From Planctomyces sp. (GTDB lineage: Bacteria > Planctomycetota > Planctomycetia > Planctomycetales > Planctomycetaceae): a stretch of 32,110 bases of DNA. The position numbers and the translations under genes were made by a program. Below the pieces are notes generated by a model that did no database searches, was not told the origin of the DNA, and saw nothing but the letters and a program-made list of their open reading frames with translations. The stretch is from the NCBI GenBank assembly GCA_002702685.1, contig PABD01000225.1, forward strand, positions 1 to 32,110. The letters run 5' to 3'. How positions within the stretch are numbered: position 1 is the stretch's first letter; the number at the start of each line of letters is the position of its first letter. Below are positions 7,744 through 15,802 of this stretch, piece by piece.

Positions 7744-8532
7744 ATGGCCGACACCTCTACCATCGCCGAGTTCCAGAACGACTTCCGCTACAAGGCAATG
7801 ATCGCCAGCCTGGAACGACGACGTGAAGAGCGCATCACCAATCCTTGGGATGCGGCCTTTTCCTACTGCCTCCCGACGGGAAATTCACCTCGGACGTTTC
7901 GACGCATCCAACGGACCATCTCGGTATTCATTCTTTTCTGCATTCTCATCTTCTTCGTGAGTGGGATCTATGCTCTCATCGCGATTTTCGTCGACACCGG
8001 GCTAAACATCCCGCTCCTGTCGGTAGCATTTGTTTTCTGTGGAAGTGTCATCGGGATGATTCTGGCACACCAATTTCGCTTCTGGTTACTCGACGCTTAT
8101 TTCGAAGGGAGAAAAGAGGCTTGTTGCGACAATTTACGCTGGTACTGCATTTCCCATGTCCATATCGACAACCCCTTCACCTACAATCCCGACAGCACCT
8201 CTCATGGTGACTACTGTTACGTTTGCCTCGACTCGAAAAACAGTCGTCTCATTATTGAAGGGTTTCTTTTCCGCTATCAGTTTTACTCGGAGGATGTGGA
8301 AACATTCATGAGGCGGCAACACGGAAAAAAGACCGCCATCTGGCTTTCCGTCAATATCGCCGACGAAGAACAGCTCCACTTGATGCTGTCACGTGAAGCG
8401 CAGGATACTCCTCCCAGCGAAGAGGTTTCGAATCCCGGCGAAGACCTGTTTGAACGAATCAGCAACACGCTCGACATCGATGAATTCATTCCAGACGACA
8501 ATGCTGCAGAACTCTTTCGCAAATTCCTATAG
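7744..8532 (+). CDS. Hypothetical protein with two transmembrane segments
   Basis: I do not recognise this 262-residue protein. It has a charged N-terminal segment (ERRREER at 24-30), a hydrophobic stretch at about 59-84 and a second at about 88-116. A soluble C-terminal part of about 145 residues follows, rich in aromatic and acidic residues, ending in an acidic tail. Two adjacent hydrophobic segments near the N-terminus suggest a hairpin anchor with both termini on the same side, probably cytoplasmic. Several Cys residues (133, 139 and nearby) are present but form no known motif. The gene is divergent from the GntR regulator and followed after 30 bp by the TfoX-domain gene, so the two could be cotranscribed. 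Coding character is good, but no function can be assigned. Confidence 0.75.
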   Translation: MADTSTIAEFQNDFRYKAMIASLERRREERITNPWDAAFSYCLPTGNSPRTFRRIQRTISVFILFCILIFFVSGIYALIAIFVDTGLNIPLLSVAFVFCGSVIGMILAHQFRFWLLDAYFEGRKEACCDNLRWYCISHVHIDNPFTYNPDSTSHGDYCYVCLDSKNSRLIIEGFLFRYQFYSEDVETFMRRQHGKKTAIWLSVNIADEEQLHLMLSREAQDTPPSEEVSNPGEDLFERISNTLDIDEFIPDDNAAELFRKFL

Positions 8533-8562
8533 ACATACCATTGCTCTGCCTGAGTCACCCCC

Positions 8563-8895
8563 ATGCCCTACGACGAACAACTCGCCGATCGTATTGGCCT
8601 CGCCCTTAAGGGAAAGCGAAACATCTCCGAAAAGAAGATGTTCGGCGGCATCTGCTTTTTCCTCAAAGGGAATATTCTCTGCGGCATTCACAAGCAGAAC
8701 CTGATTCTGCGTCTCGGCCCCGAGCAATCCGAAATCGCCCTCGTCCGCCCGCACTTCGGCCCCTTCGACATCACCGGCCGCCCGATGAAAAACTGGGTAA
8801 TGGTGAGACCAGCCGGTTTCAAAACGGACAAGCAATTGAAGCAGCATATCGAAGAGGCATTCGAGTTCGTGCGAACACTGCCGGGGAAGGATTAA
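8563..8895 (+). CDS. TfoX/Sxy N-terminal domain protein
   Basis: The 110-residue protein matches the stand-alone TfoX N-terminal domain. Landmarks are KKMFGGICFFLKGNILCGI near residues 24-42 and a later FDITGRPMKNWVMV. The pattern MFGG...F...G...G is characteristic. In gammaproteobacteria the two-domain TfoX/Sxy protein activates competence genes with CRP. Single-domain versions are widespread in other phyla and have no established role, so competence should not be assumed here. The ATG at 8563 lies 30 bp after the preceding stop. No signal peptide or membrane segment is seen, so the product should be cytoplasmic. Confidence 0.88.
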   Translation: MPYDEQLADRIGLALKGKRNISEKKMFGGICFFLKGNILCGIHKQNLILRLGPEQSEIALVRPHFGPFDITGRPMKNWVMVRPAGFKTDKQLKQHIEEAFEFVRTLPGKD

Positions 8896-9007
8896 TCCCT
8901 GTTACGGAAGAACGTTTGCTTGCCCTGACTGCATGGACCCGTTTTAATGGTTTGTTGCAACTATCTCCGTTGAAACTCTTACTGACCCACCCGGCAGAGG
9001 ATTCACG

Positions 9008-10951
9008 ATGCGTTCCGATACAGGTCGATTCCGATTTCTCCTTGTCATGTTCTTAACTGTCGTCGCGGGTTTTTCCGGCACCGCCTTCGCTGCGGAGGAT
9101 GTCCCATCCCGGCCGAATATTCTCTGGATCAGTTGCGAGGATATCAGCCCGCATCTGGGGTGTTATGGGGATCCGCATGCGATTACGCCGAACGTCGATC
9201 AACTTGCAACAGAGGGAACACGGTACACGCATGCCTTCACTTCCGCCGGAGTGTGCGCTCCCTGCCGGAGCGGAATTATTACGGGCGTTTATCAATCGTC
9301 GCTCGGCACGCATCACATGCGGTGCGAAGCCCAGTTACCGAAGCGCGATGGGGAACTGTATGTGAAACCGTTTCCGATGTATCTGCGGGACGCGGGGTAC
9401 TACTGCACCAACAACAGCAAGCAGGACTACCAGTTCAAGACGCCGAAAGGGACATGGGACGATTCCTCCGGAAAAGCGCATTGGCGAAATCGCAAAAACA
9501 AAAACCAGCCCTTCTTCGCCGTGTTCAACTTCGTCGGTTGCCATGAATCCGGCATCGCCGATACGGACAAGTACATTAAAGTCACGGAGGATCTCAAACC
9601 GGAAGAGCGACAGGAGGCGGACGCCCTCACGACCCTCCCCCCCTACTATGCCGATACGCCAACCATCCGCGAAGACTGGAAACGCAACTATGAACTGATC
9701 ACTGCCATGGATCATTGGGCGGGCAATCTGATTCAGGAGCTAAAGGACGAAGGCCTGTATGAAAACACCATCATTCTGTTCTGGTCCGATCATGGCGTCG
9801 GTCTGCCTCGGGCAAAGCGCTGGTTGTACGATTCCGGGACGCACATTCCGCTCATCACCCGTATTCCGGAACAGTATCGCGCGGACGGTCAGGGAAAACC
9901 GGGGACGGTAACTGATCAACTCGTCAACTCGGTCGACTTCGGTCCGACAGTGCTGAACCTCGCAGGGGTCGAGATCCCCGACTACATCCAAGGGCAACCT
10001 TTCCTGGGTAAGAACCTGCCGGCCCCGCGCGACTATGTTTACGGCGCGCGCGACCGCATGGACGAGCGGTACGACATCATCCGCATGGTTCGCGACAAAC
10101 AGTATAAATACATTCGCAATTTCGAACCGTGGAAACCGATTCTCGAATACGTCAGCTACCTCGAACAGGGGGCGACGATGACGAATCTGCGCGACCTGCA
10201 CGAAGCGGGACAGCTCCCCGCGGAAATCGACAAGCTCTTCACCGACGCCAAAGCGGTCGAAGAACTTTATGACTGTGAAAGCGATCCCCACGAAATGCAA
10301 AATCTCGCGACGGATCCCGCATATACCGATATTCTGGCGCGCCTCCGCGCTGAACATCTCCGCTGGATGAAGGAAGTCCGCGACCTCGGTTTGATTCCCG
10401 AACCGATCCTGCACGAACGTCGGGCCGAAGTCGGAAGTGAATACATGATCCTGAGACAACCCGGCAGCCTGGAGTACATGGATCGGTTGATGAAGTACGC
10501 GAACGCCGCCACCGGAGGTGAGGTCTCGATTCTGCGGGACGGCCTCAGCGATGACGACAATGTCGTGCGGTACTGGTCGGCAACCGGGATGGGCAACCTC
10601 GCGAAAGGGGGAGCACTCAACGGACAACAAGCGGATAAGCTGAAAGACCTCGCTCAGCACGATCCGACTCCGGTCGTCCGGATTCAGGCCGCCCGCGCGC
10701 TGTGCTATCTGAACATGACGGAGGAGGCTCTGCCGATCCTGCTGAAACATCTCGACGAAGGAACGCAATGGGACCGCGTTTTTGCCGCGACCGTGCTCGA
10801 CGAGATCGATGAACAGGCCCGACCAGTCATCGATGAGATGAAGGTCGGCCTTCAACCCGTTCCGGAATTCCACTCGAATGGCAAGTACCGGGTGCGGATC
10901 ATGAATCGGGCACTCAACCAGTTGCAGGGAACGAAGAACAGCGTGGAATAA
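9008..10951 (+). CDS. Secreted sulfatase with C-terminal HEAT-like region
   Basis: The 647-residue protein begins with a signal peptide at about 1-29. The sulfatase domain opens with RPNILWISCEDISPHLGCYG, whose E44-D45 are likely Ca2+ ligands. The maturation motif is CAPCR at 83-87. C83 should be converted to formylglycine by a formylglycine-generating enzyme, which is not in this window. D261-H262 (FWSDHG) are further expected metal ligands, followed by KRWLYDSGTHIPL. After about residue 490 the sequence turns into short alpha-helical repeats (DDDNVVRYWSATGMGNL, TPVVRIQAARALCYL) typical of HEAT repeats. Planctomycetes carry many such enzymes for sulfated polysaccharides; the substrate is unknown. 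AGAGG is 7 nt upstream of the ATG. The gene is monocistronic in appearance. Confidence 0.93.
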   Translation: MRSDTGRFRFLLVMFLTVVAGFSGTAFAAEDVPSRPNILWISCEDISPHLGCYGDPHAITPNVDQLATEGTRYTHAFTSAGVCAPCRSGIITGVYQSSLGTHHMRCEAQLPKRDGELYVKPFPMYLRDAGYYCTNNSKQDYQFKTPKGTWDDSSGKAHWRNRKNKNQPFFAVFNFVGCHESGIADTDKYIKVTEDLKPEERQEADALTTLPPYYADTPTIREDWKRNYELITAMDHWAGNLIQELKDEGLYENTIILFWSDHGVGLPRAKRWLYDSGTHIPLITRIPEQYRADGQGKPGTVTDQLVNSVDFGPTVLNLAGVEIPDYIQGQPFLGKNLPAPRDYVYGARDRMDERYDIIRMVRDKQYKYIRNFEPWKPILEYVSYLEQGATMTNLRDLHEAGQLPAEIDKLFTDAKAVEELYDCESDPHEMQNLATDPAYTDILARLRAEHLRWMKEVRDLGLIPEPILHERRAEVGSEYMILRQPGSLEYMDRLMKYANAATGGEVSILRDGLSDDDNVVRYWSATGMGNLAKGGALNGQQADKLKDLAQHDPTPVVRIQAARALCYLNMTEEALPILLKHLDEGTQWDRVFAATVLDEIDEQARPVIDEMKVGLQPVPEFHSNGKYRVRIMNRALNQLQGTKNSVE

Positions 10952-11076
10952 CCGCGAAAGTGATGCGAATACTCTTGCACAAAATGAGCAGGCAGTTATG
11001 CTGAAATTTCATCACCCACTCGGGCGTTGCTTCAATCTGTTCGCGGAAACCCTGCGGGCCTGTCAGGAGTACTTGC

Positions 11077-12207
11077 ATGTCACTTCCCATTCTGCGTTTC
11101 GTATTCGCCCTGTTCGCTCTGAGCTACTGCTTTTCAGGAGCCTCCCCGCTGATGGCGGAGAACCAATTCGGCGACAGTGACCAGTCTGGATTATCCTCAA
11201 CACCACCTGACCCGAATGCGCTTCCATCTCAATTCGTGCAGGGACCAGGGATCATGGCCCTTGTTTCCCCCGACGGAAAGACACTCGCGGGAATGGGAAC
11301 TGACGTCGGCGAGTGGGTGACAGTCACGCCGAAAAATGATTCGGGCAAAGCTCAAGTCATCGTTTCTACCCCACTGGCGGTCTGCAAAGACGACGAAAGC
11401 ATTCACGCGCTCGATACGAGATCGCAAGAATGGAAGTCGATCAAGCTGGACGGAGATCATGCCGATCTGATGCCGATCGTGGGAAACACCCTCTCGGCAA
11501 TTCAGGTTGGCAACCGGGTGTATGCGTATGGGACCGGCGCTTACGAATGGAGTGTGCTCACACTCCCGACCGACCTGCCGGATGACCTCCGTCCTCATGT
11601 CATGGACAACTACATCACTGTCTATTCGTCGGAATACATTCACACCTATACGGTCGCCGCGGAGGGTTGGCGGGGCGTGCGGACCAAGTCGGGCAGCGAG
11701 GGTGGAATCGAAACAATCGAAACCGCTGAGCCCGTCGATCTCCAAACTTCGACGGTGCCCACAGAACAGGTCGACAGCGATCTGCCCGCGGACACGAACC
11801 GCCTCACTCCGAACTCGAGCATTGCCCCCCTCTATGGCTCTAGAATCATCGCCCTCATCGCCCCGAATAAACGGAGCCTCTGGGGATACGTGATGGCAAA
11901 GGATAAATGGTTCCGGGTGATCCTGAGCGAAACGGAGACACTCCCGCAAGTCACTATCGGAACAGACATCGCGGTCTGTAAGGTCGGCAATAAGGTTTAC
12001 GCGTTTGGGGATCAGTCCGCTCTCTGGTCGAAGGTCACCTTCCCTCCTGGCGAGGAAATCCAGCTGGAGGTGGGAAGCGGGTTTGCAACGGCTCAGTCGG
12101 AGAATTGCTTATACGTATTCTCCAAAGAAAGGCGCTCGTGGTCCGGGGTCGCTCTCGAAACGCCGGGTAACCCCCAGAGCCCGCTGATTCCGGCGCCGGA
12201 AAACTAA
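11077..12207 (+). CDS. Secreted protein with seven W-ending repeats, probable beta-propeller
   Basis: This 376-residue protein has a signal peptide at about 1-27. I do not recognise a named family. Units of about 39 residues each end in Trp followed by V or I: W80, W119, W158, W198, W278, W317 and W355. Most units contain a G-x-x-[VI]-Y-A-[YF] type strand (RVYAYG, KVYAFG, CLYVFS). The spacing is 39, 39, 40, 80, 39 and 38, the longer gap being a low-complexity Thr/Glu/Pro-rich linker. Seven such units suggest a Kelch-like seven-bladed propeller built as 4+3 blades. AGGAG lies 7 nt upstream of the ATG at 11077, which supports this start. A shorter overlapping frame beginning at 10998 is a shadow. 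The substrate or partner is unknown. Confidence 0.85.
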   Translation: MSLPILRFVFALFALSYCFSGASPLMAENQFGDSDQSGLSSTPPDPNALPSQFVQGPGIMALVSPDGKTLAGMGTDVGEWVTVTPKNDSGKAQVIVSTPLAVCKDDESIHALDTRSQEWKSIKLDGDHADLMPIVGNTLSAIQVGNRVYAYGTGAYEWSVLTLPTDLPDDLRPHVMDNYITVYSSEYIHTYTVAAEGWRGVRTKSGSEGGIETIETAEPVDLQTSTVPTEQVDSDLPADTNRLTPNSSIAPLYGSRIIALIAPNKRSLWGYVMAKDKWFRVILSETETLPQVTIGTDIAVCKVGNKVYAFGDQSALWSKVTFPPGEEIQLEVGSGFATAQSENCLYVFSKERRSWSGVALETPGNPQSPLIPAPEN

Positions 12208-12387
12208 AAGCACCCCACAACAGCGCACACCCGAACACACTTCATAACTCAAAATCCGCTTTTTTCGTCCGGAGTCGCTTCTCACCGGCAAGTCGATTCA
12301 TTAGGATGCCGATCCGATATTTGTTTGAGTAGAGAGGGCTGGCCCCGGTCGGTCCGTTCATGCTTACCCCTCGAAGGTTTTACCATC

Positions 12388-12495
12388 ATGGCGAAAACAC
12401 AACGTAGACTGAAAAAAGCGAATCACGGTCGTCGTCCCGCGAGTGCCAAAGCGCGTAAAGCGAAACGGGCTCACATCAAACTGACGACTCACTAA
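12388..12495 (+). CDS. 35-residue basic protein resembling ribosomal protein bL37
   Basis: The open frame MAKTQRRLKK...KLTTH is 35 residues and very basic, with about half its residues Lys, Arg or His. Its centre, KKANHGRRPASA at 9-20, closely resembles the KANHGKRP segment that ends the 24-residue mycobacterial large-subunit protein bL37, as I remember it. GAAGG is about 9 nt upstream of the ATG. I infer a small ribosomal-subunit-associated protein that would bind rRNA through its positive charge. The frame is too short for many gene callers. It is followed 19 nt later by strong hairpins. An alternative is an unrelated nucleic-acid-binding micro-protein, but the shared ANHG-RP core argues for bL37. 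Confidence 0.72.
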   Translation: MAKTQRRLKKANHGRRPASAKARKAKRAHIKLTTH

Positions 12496-12950
12496 TATAT
12501 TTTGCCGTACAGACGGCGCGTGGCGATGGGTTAACGCTGCGCGCCGCTGAAAGAGCAATGAAGGCTCTTTCAGCGATGCTGTTGCCACTTCCTTACAAGG
12601 AACTGTCCTCCCGATGAGCTGGGTTCGGAGAGACAGGCAGGTGGCCCCTTTTCTTTGTGGAAGTTTCCCCAACTTCCCGCCCCCGACGTCGCCAACCCAC
12701 TGGCCGACACGCTCGCCCTCCACAGAGCGATTCCCTGTCAGCAATGAGGCTGACTGCCGTTTTCGATTCTGATCCAGCTGCTTGCTCCCGTCCGTAAGCT
12801 GCGCCCACCTTGCGCACCTCGGAACCGTTACGCCTTGTCCGGGAGAAGCTTTTCAGAATCGTGTCTCATTCGCGGGAACAACGAGGATCTCCCAGAGGAA
12901 CGTCCCTCGTCTCCTCGGTTCCCGGTTCACAGAATTAGAAGGATTCGTTG
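12496..12950. other. Non-coding stretch with several hairpins after the bL37-like gene
   Basis: About 455 bp contain no convincing gene; minus-strand frames here are low-quality shadows. Three hairpins are visible. One pairs GGCGCG (12515-12520) with CGCGCC (12540-12545). The second is a perfect 12-bp stem at 12545-12575. The third pairs GGAAGTT (12659-12665) with AACTTCC (12671-12677). I found no RNase P, tmRNA or SRP RNA signature on either strand. The last part must hold the promoter and leader of the next gene. Confidence 0.5.
12545..12575 (+). terminator. Perfect 12-bp stem-loop without T-tract
   Basis: CGCTGAAAGAGC at 12545-12556 pairs fully with GCTCTTTCAGCG at 12564-12575 across a 7-nt loop. 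No run of T follows on the plus strand, so it is not a classical intrinsic terminator. It may protect the 3' end of the bL37-like transcript or act as part of a structured RNA. Confidence 0.5.
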
Positions 12951-13859
12951 ATGACACGTAACACGCACACCTGGGCTCTGCTTCCGCTCGTCACCCTGAT
13001 GATGGCCTCCCCCTCTCTGTTCGCCGCCGCAATCGGTACTCCGACGCAGGCCGAACGACTTCCAGAGGAGACCACCTTACGCCAGATCGGCGAGCTCGAC
13101 TGGCACACCGACTACGTGGCCGCCTACAAGGAAGCCAACCGGAACAAGCAGGAACTCCTGATCTGCTTCGAGCACCAGAGCCCCGAACAACAGACCAGGT
13201 TTGAACAGAACGTGCTCAGTAGCGCCGCCTTCAAAGAGGAGCTCGGCGGATTTGTCCGAGCGATTCTGCCGCTGAACGCCGCCGTCCCCGGCGAGAACCA
13301 GACGTTGCTCTGGCACCCGTCCTTTCAGTACATGTACAAACAGGCGGGGATCGCCATTCTGGATCTGACCGATGAAACATCTCCCCTGCATGGCCAGCTT
13401 GTGACGGCACACCCTTTCCGCAGTGGACACACCTGCTCGGCCGATGAACTGCAGACATTGCTGACTCTTCCCTCGGGAACGATCACTCAACGGACTCTTA
13501 TCTACGCCCTGAAACGACATCCGGAGCAACCGCAATCGGTGAACTCTACCGTTCATCCATACCTGCTCCACATGTCGAACGTGAATTCCAACACGATGGC
13601 TCGACTCAACCAGGTTGGCCATCATAACTGGTCTTCGCGTTTCCAGCAGATCAACGGAGCCGTGGGAGGACTCTCCAGCGAAGTTGCAGTGAGCGGAAAC
13701 GGATATACCCTGCTCGACATCGCCAATGACTGCATCCGCACCTGGCGCAGTTCAGCCGGTCATTGGAACTCCATGCGTCAGCGCCATCGCTACTACGGTT
13801 ACGATATGGTTCAAGGTTCGAATGGTACCTGGTACGCCACCGGCGTCTTCGCCGACTGA
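12951..13859 (+). CDS. Secreted thioredoxin-like/CAP-like fusion protein
   Basis: The 302-residue protein has a signal peptide at about 1-27. Residues about 50-175 look like the thioredoxin-like domain found in planctomycete proteins (WHTDYVAAYKEANRNKQELLICF, then VLSSAAFKEEL and ILDLTDE), but no CxxC is present. Residues about 203-302 resemble a CAP/SCP domain: GHHNWSSRF at 223-231, E244, SAGHW at 268-272 and YYGYDM...GTWYATGVF at the end. H224 or H225, E244 and H271 could be the remaining CAP pocket residues. AGAAGGA is 7 nt upstream of the ATG at 12951; an in-frame TTG just before it is less likely. The protein is probably an exported binding protein. The exact role is unknown. Confidence 0.78.
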   Translation: MTRNTHTWALLPLVTLMMASPSLFAAAIGTPTQAERLPEETTLRQIGELDWHTDYVAAYKEANRNKQELLICFEHQSPEQQTRFEQNVLSSAAFKEELGGFVRAILPLNAAVPGENQTLLWHPSFQYMYKQAGIAILDLTDETSPLHGQLVTAHPFRSGHTCSADELQTLLTLPSGTITQRTLIYALKRHPEQPQSVNSTVHPYLLHMSNVNSNTMARLNQVGHHNWSSRFQQINGAVGGLSSEVAVSGNGYTLLDIANDCIRTWRSSAGHWNSMRQRHRYYGYDMVQGSNGTWYATGVFAD

Positions 13860-13888
13860 ATCGCCGTTAATCTATCGTTTAAATAAAG

Positions 13889-13927
13889 AAAAGCCGCTGG
13901 TCGAGCAGTTCGACGAGCGGCTTTTTC
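13889..13927. terminator. Bidirectional intrinsic terminator
   Basis: AAAGCCGCTGGTCGA and TCGACGAGCGGCTTT form a long stem with one mismatch. On the plus strand it runs into TTTTT; on the minus strand it runs into TTTTCTTTATTT. It lies between the convergent stops at 13859 and 13951 and should serve both genes. Confidence 0.88.
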
Positions 13928-13950
13928 CATTCGATGAGGATTGATGCGCT

Positions 13951-15036
13951 CTACTTGAGCGTTCTGATCAACACCCAGGCGGGGCTTTGTCCAACCGGGT
14001 AGGTCGCGAACTGCTGCAACTCTCCTGTTTCCCGGTTGATCTCATAAGCCGCCAGTTTGTGGGAATTCTGCCCCGCCGAATAAACAAACTTTCCCTGCGG
14101 GTCGAGCCCGAATTCCCGCGGCCAGGCTTCCGTCGGCACCTGCCCCAGGCTTGTCAATTTGCCCGTTTCCGAATTCACTGAGTACATCGCCAGGCTGTCG
14201 TGTCCGCGATTGCTGGCATACAGATACTTTCCATCCGGGGTGATGTGAATATCGGCGCAGAAACTTTTCTCCGTGTAGCCTTCCGGCAGTGTGCTGATCG
14301 ACTGAATCTCGGTCAGTGCTCCCGCTTCATCACGAGAAAAGACATCCACGCGGCAGTTGTGTTCATTGACGAAGTACACGAATTTGTTCGACGGATGAAA
14401 AGTGAAATGCCGCGCCCCGGATACTTCGGACGTCTTCACATCAGCCGGTTCGAGCGGCGTCAACTCGCCCGTTTCCGCATTGAATTGAAACTGCTGGATT
14501 AAATCCGCCCCGGTATTCGGAATGTAGACATTCTGATTGTCGAGGTCCGTGCTGATCGAATGCGGATGCTTCGTCGAATCGACGACGCACACGGGGTCCG
14601 GTTGAACTACTCCTTGCTCATTAATCGCGTAAACGGCTGCTTTGGCTTCGCCGTAGTAGGCCGTTAACAGGAACTTGCCGGTCCTGTCTGTTGCGACATA
14701 TACCGGATTTGCCAGCACGGGAGTGCGTCCGAGTTCTTTCAGCCCCCCGGTCGATTCGTTGAGTTCATACGTGACGACATCGCCAGTTGATCGGACGGCG
14801 GCATAAAGTCGATTTTCATCCGGGTTGAGCGCCAGTGCTCCGGGGGCACCACCGGTATTCACTGATCCCACTTCCGACGCGAGGCCCGTCATGGGATCGA
14901 CATTCCAGAGAGCGATGCGATTCTCGCCACCGATCGAAAGGTACATCATCAAACGTTCGGCGTTCTCGGCCGATACACGGTTCCCGGTCATCATCAGTCC
15001 TGTCAAACAGACCAGAGTCACAAGCAAACTTCGCAT
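13951..15036 (-). CDS. Secreted lactonase-family beta-propeller (6-phosphogluconolactonase YbhE-like)
   Basis: The 361-residue protein matches the YbhE-type lactonase family, a seven-bladed propeller of usual length about 340-380. Landmarks are GGAPGALALNPDENRLYAA near residue 65, HPHSI near 157, GARHFTFHPSNKFVYFVNE, ADIHITPDGKYLYASNRGHDS and a last blade with FVYSAGQNSHKLAAYEIN. Residues 1-23 form a signal peptide, so the protein is probably exported. That is unexpected for a pentose-phosphate enzyme acting on a cytoplasmic phospho-lactone; a different lactone or a non-enzymatic role is possible. GGAG lies 7 nt upstream of the ATG at 15036. The in-frame GTG three bases earlier is less well placed. 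It shares a bidirectional terminator with the convergent gene. Confidence 0.85.
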   Translation of the reverse strand: MRSLLVTLVCLTGLMMTGNRVSAENAERLMMYLSIGGENRIALWNVDPMTGLASEVGSVNTGGAPGALALNPDENRLYAAVRSTGDVVTYELNESTGGLKELGRTPVLANPVYVATDRTGKFLLTAYYGEAKAAVYAINEQGVVQPDPVCVVDSTKHPHSISTDLDNQNVYIPNTGADLIQQFQFNAETGELTPLEPADVKTSEVSGARHFTFHPSNKFVYFVNEHNCRVDVFSRDEAGALTEIQSISTLPEGYTEKSFCADIHITPDGKYLYASNRGHDSLAMYSVNSETGKLTSLGQVPTEAWPREFGLDPQGKFVYSAGQNSHKLAAYEINRETGELQQFATYPVGQSPAWVLIRTLK

Positions 15037-15199
15037 CACATTTCTCCGGCAGGGTATTCACGGTGCAAGATTATCAAGTGTTAGAGACGCAGGCTATCAA
15101 ACTCCTGCGCCTGTCTCCAATTCCGTACCATCACCGTACCAGAAGAGGAATCGCCTCACAATCATTCAACTGGTGGAAGGCTGGAAAGAAAACGCCCGT

Positions 15200-15240
15200 A
15201 AAACAAAACAGCCGATCCGCGACAGGTCGTGGATCGGCTG
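15200..15240 (-). terminator. Intrinsic terminator of the PilZ gene
   Basis: CAGCCGATCC at 15209-15218 pairs perfectly with GGATCGGCTG at 15231-15240, with partial pairing inside. On the minus strand the stem is followed by TTTTGTTTT. It lies about 34 bp beyond the PilZ stop. Confidence 0.87.
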
Positions 15241-15273
15241 AAGTATTCTGGATGTTTGCTGTGCGGAGGGGAA

Positions 15274-15669
15274 TCAGATCGAAGCCCGTTCGAGCATGTT
15301 GGCGCCGTATTCCCAGAACTCATTATGAACCTGGCGAGACCGCAGAATTTCCACGAGGAACCAAAGGCTGCCCGACTTTTCCGGGTCGAGGCATATGAGG
15401 TATCTCCCATGTTGCAATTGGCCCGGATAGATGAAGGAGACCCCCCCCTGGGATATATTCCGGGACCAGACGGTAAAGCTGGTCGCTTCCATTGATTCTC
15501 CGGCCATCCCCTCCGATTGCGGAATAAAAACCGTCATCTTGGTGCGGTATGGCTTACGCGAGTATTGTCGTTTCTGGGTATGGTGCCCCTGATTTTTGGC
15601 ATCCCAACGCTCCAGAATGGACAGCACCTCTTCGGCGGATCTTTCCAGTTTTTCGGCAGTTCTAAACAT
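15274..15669 (-). CDS. PilZ-domain protein
   Basis: This 131-residue protein is a single PilZ domain with a short N-terminal helix (about 1-25). The two c-di-GMP-binding elements are both present: R38-x3-R42 (RKPYR) and N71-I-S-Q-G-G76, the usual [DN]xSxGG. Later strands (GRYLICLD, LWFLVEILRSRQV, FWEYGANM) fit the barrel. It should bind c-di-GMP in the cytoplasm and pass the signal to an unknown partner, since no output domain is fused. An HD-GYP gene lies upstream on the same strand, 133 bp away, so the two may be functionally linked. A terminator follows the gene. GAGGT lies about 10 nt upstream of the ATG. Confidence 0.9.
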   Translation of the reverse strand: MFRTAEKLERSAEEVLSILERWDAKNQGHHTQKRQYSRKPYRTKMTVFIPQSEGMAGESMEATSFTVWSRNISQGGVSFIYPGQLQHGRYLICLDPEKSGSLWFLVEILRSRQVHNEFWEYGANMLERASI

Positions 15670-15802
15670 TGTCTCAAGACCTCGAAATTAGTCTTATCGC
15701 ATTCGTTGTAAATCAATCGTGCCAATTACAGGGAATCAAAATCCATCTATGACTATGGCTCCCTGAGTTGGAACGGGATGGGCCGTCATGTAGCTTCGTG
15801 AA

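Noticed and set aside
9740-10873. A 377-codon minus-strand open frame
   Set aside because: It is antisense to the sulfatase gene and its translation has no recognisable domain.
12364-12817. Minus-strand frames over the bL37-like gene and following region
   Set aside because: They run through the strong hairpins, oppose the well-formed micro-gene and have no family match.
12576-12950. RNase P, tmRNA or SRP RNA candidate
   Set aside because: GAGGAACGTCC near 12893 recalls part of the RNase P P4 motif, but the other conserved segments are absent on both strands.
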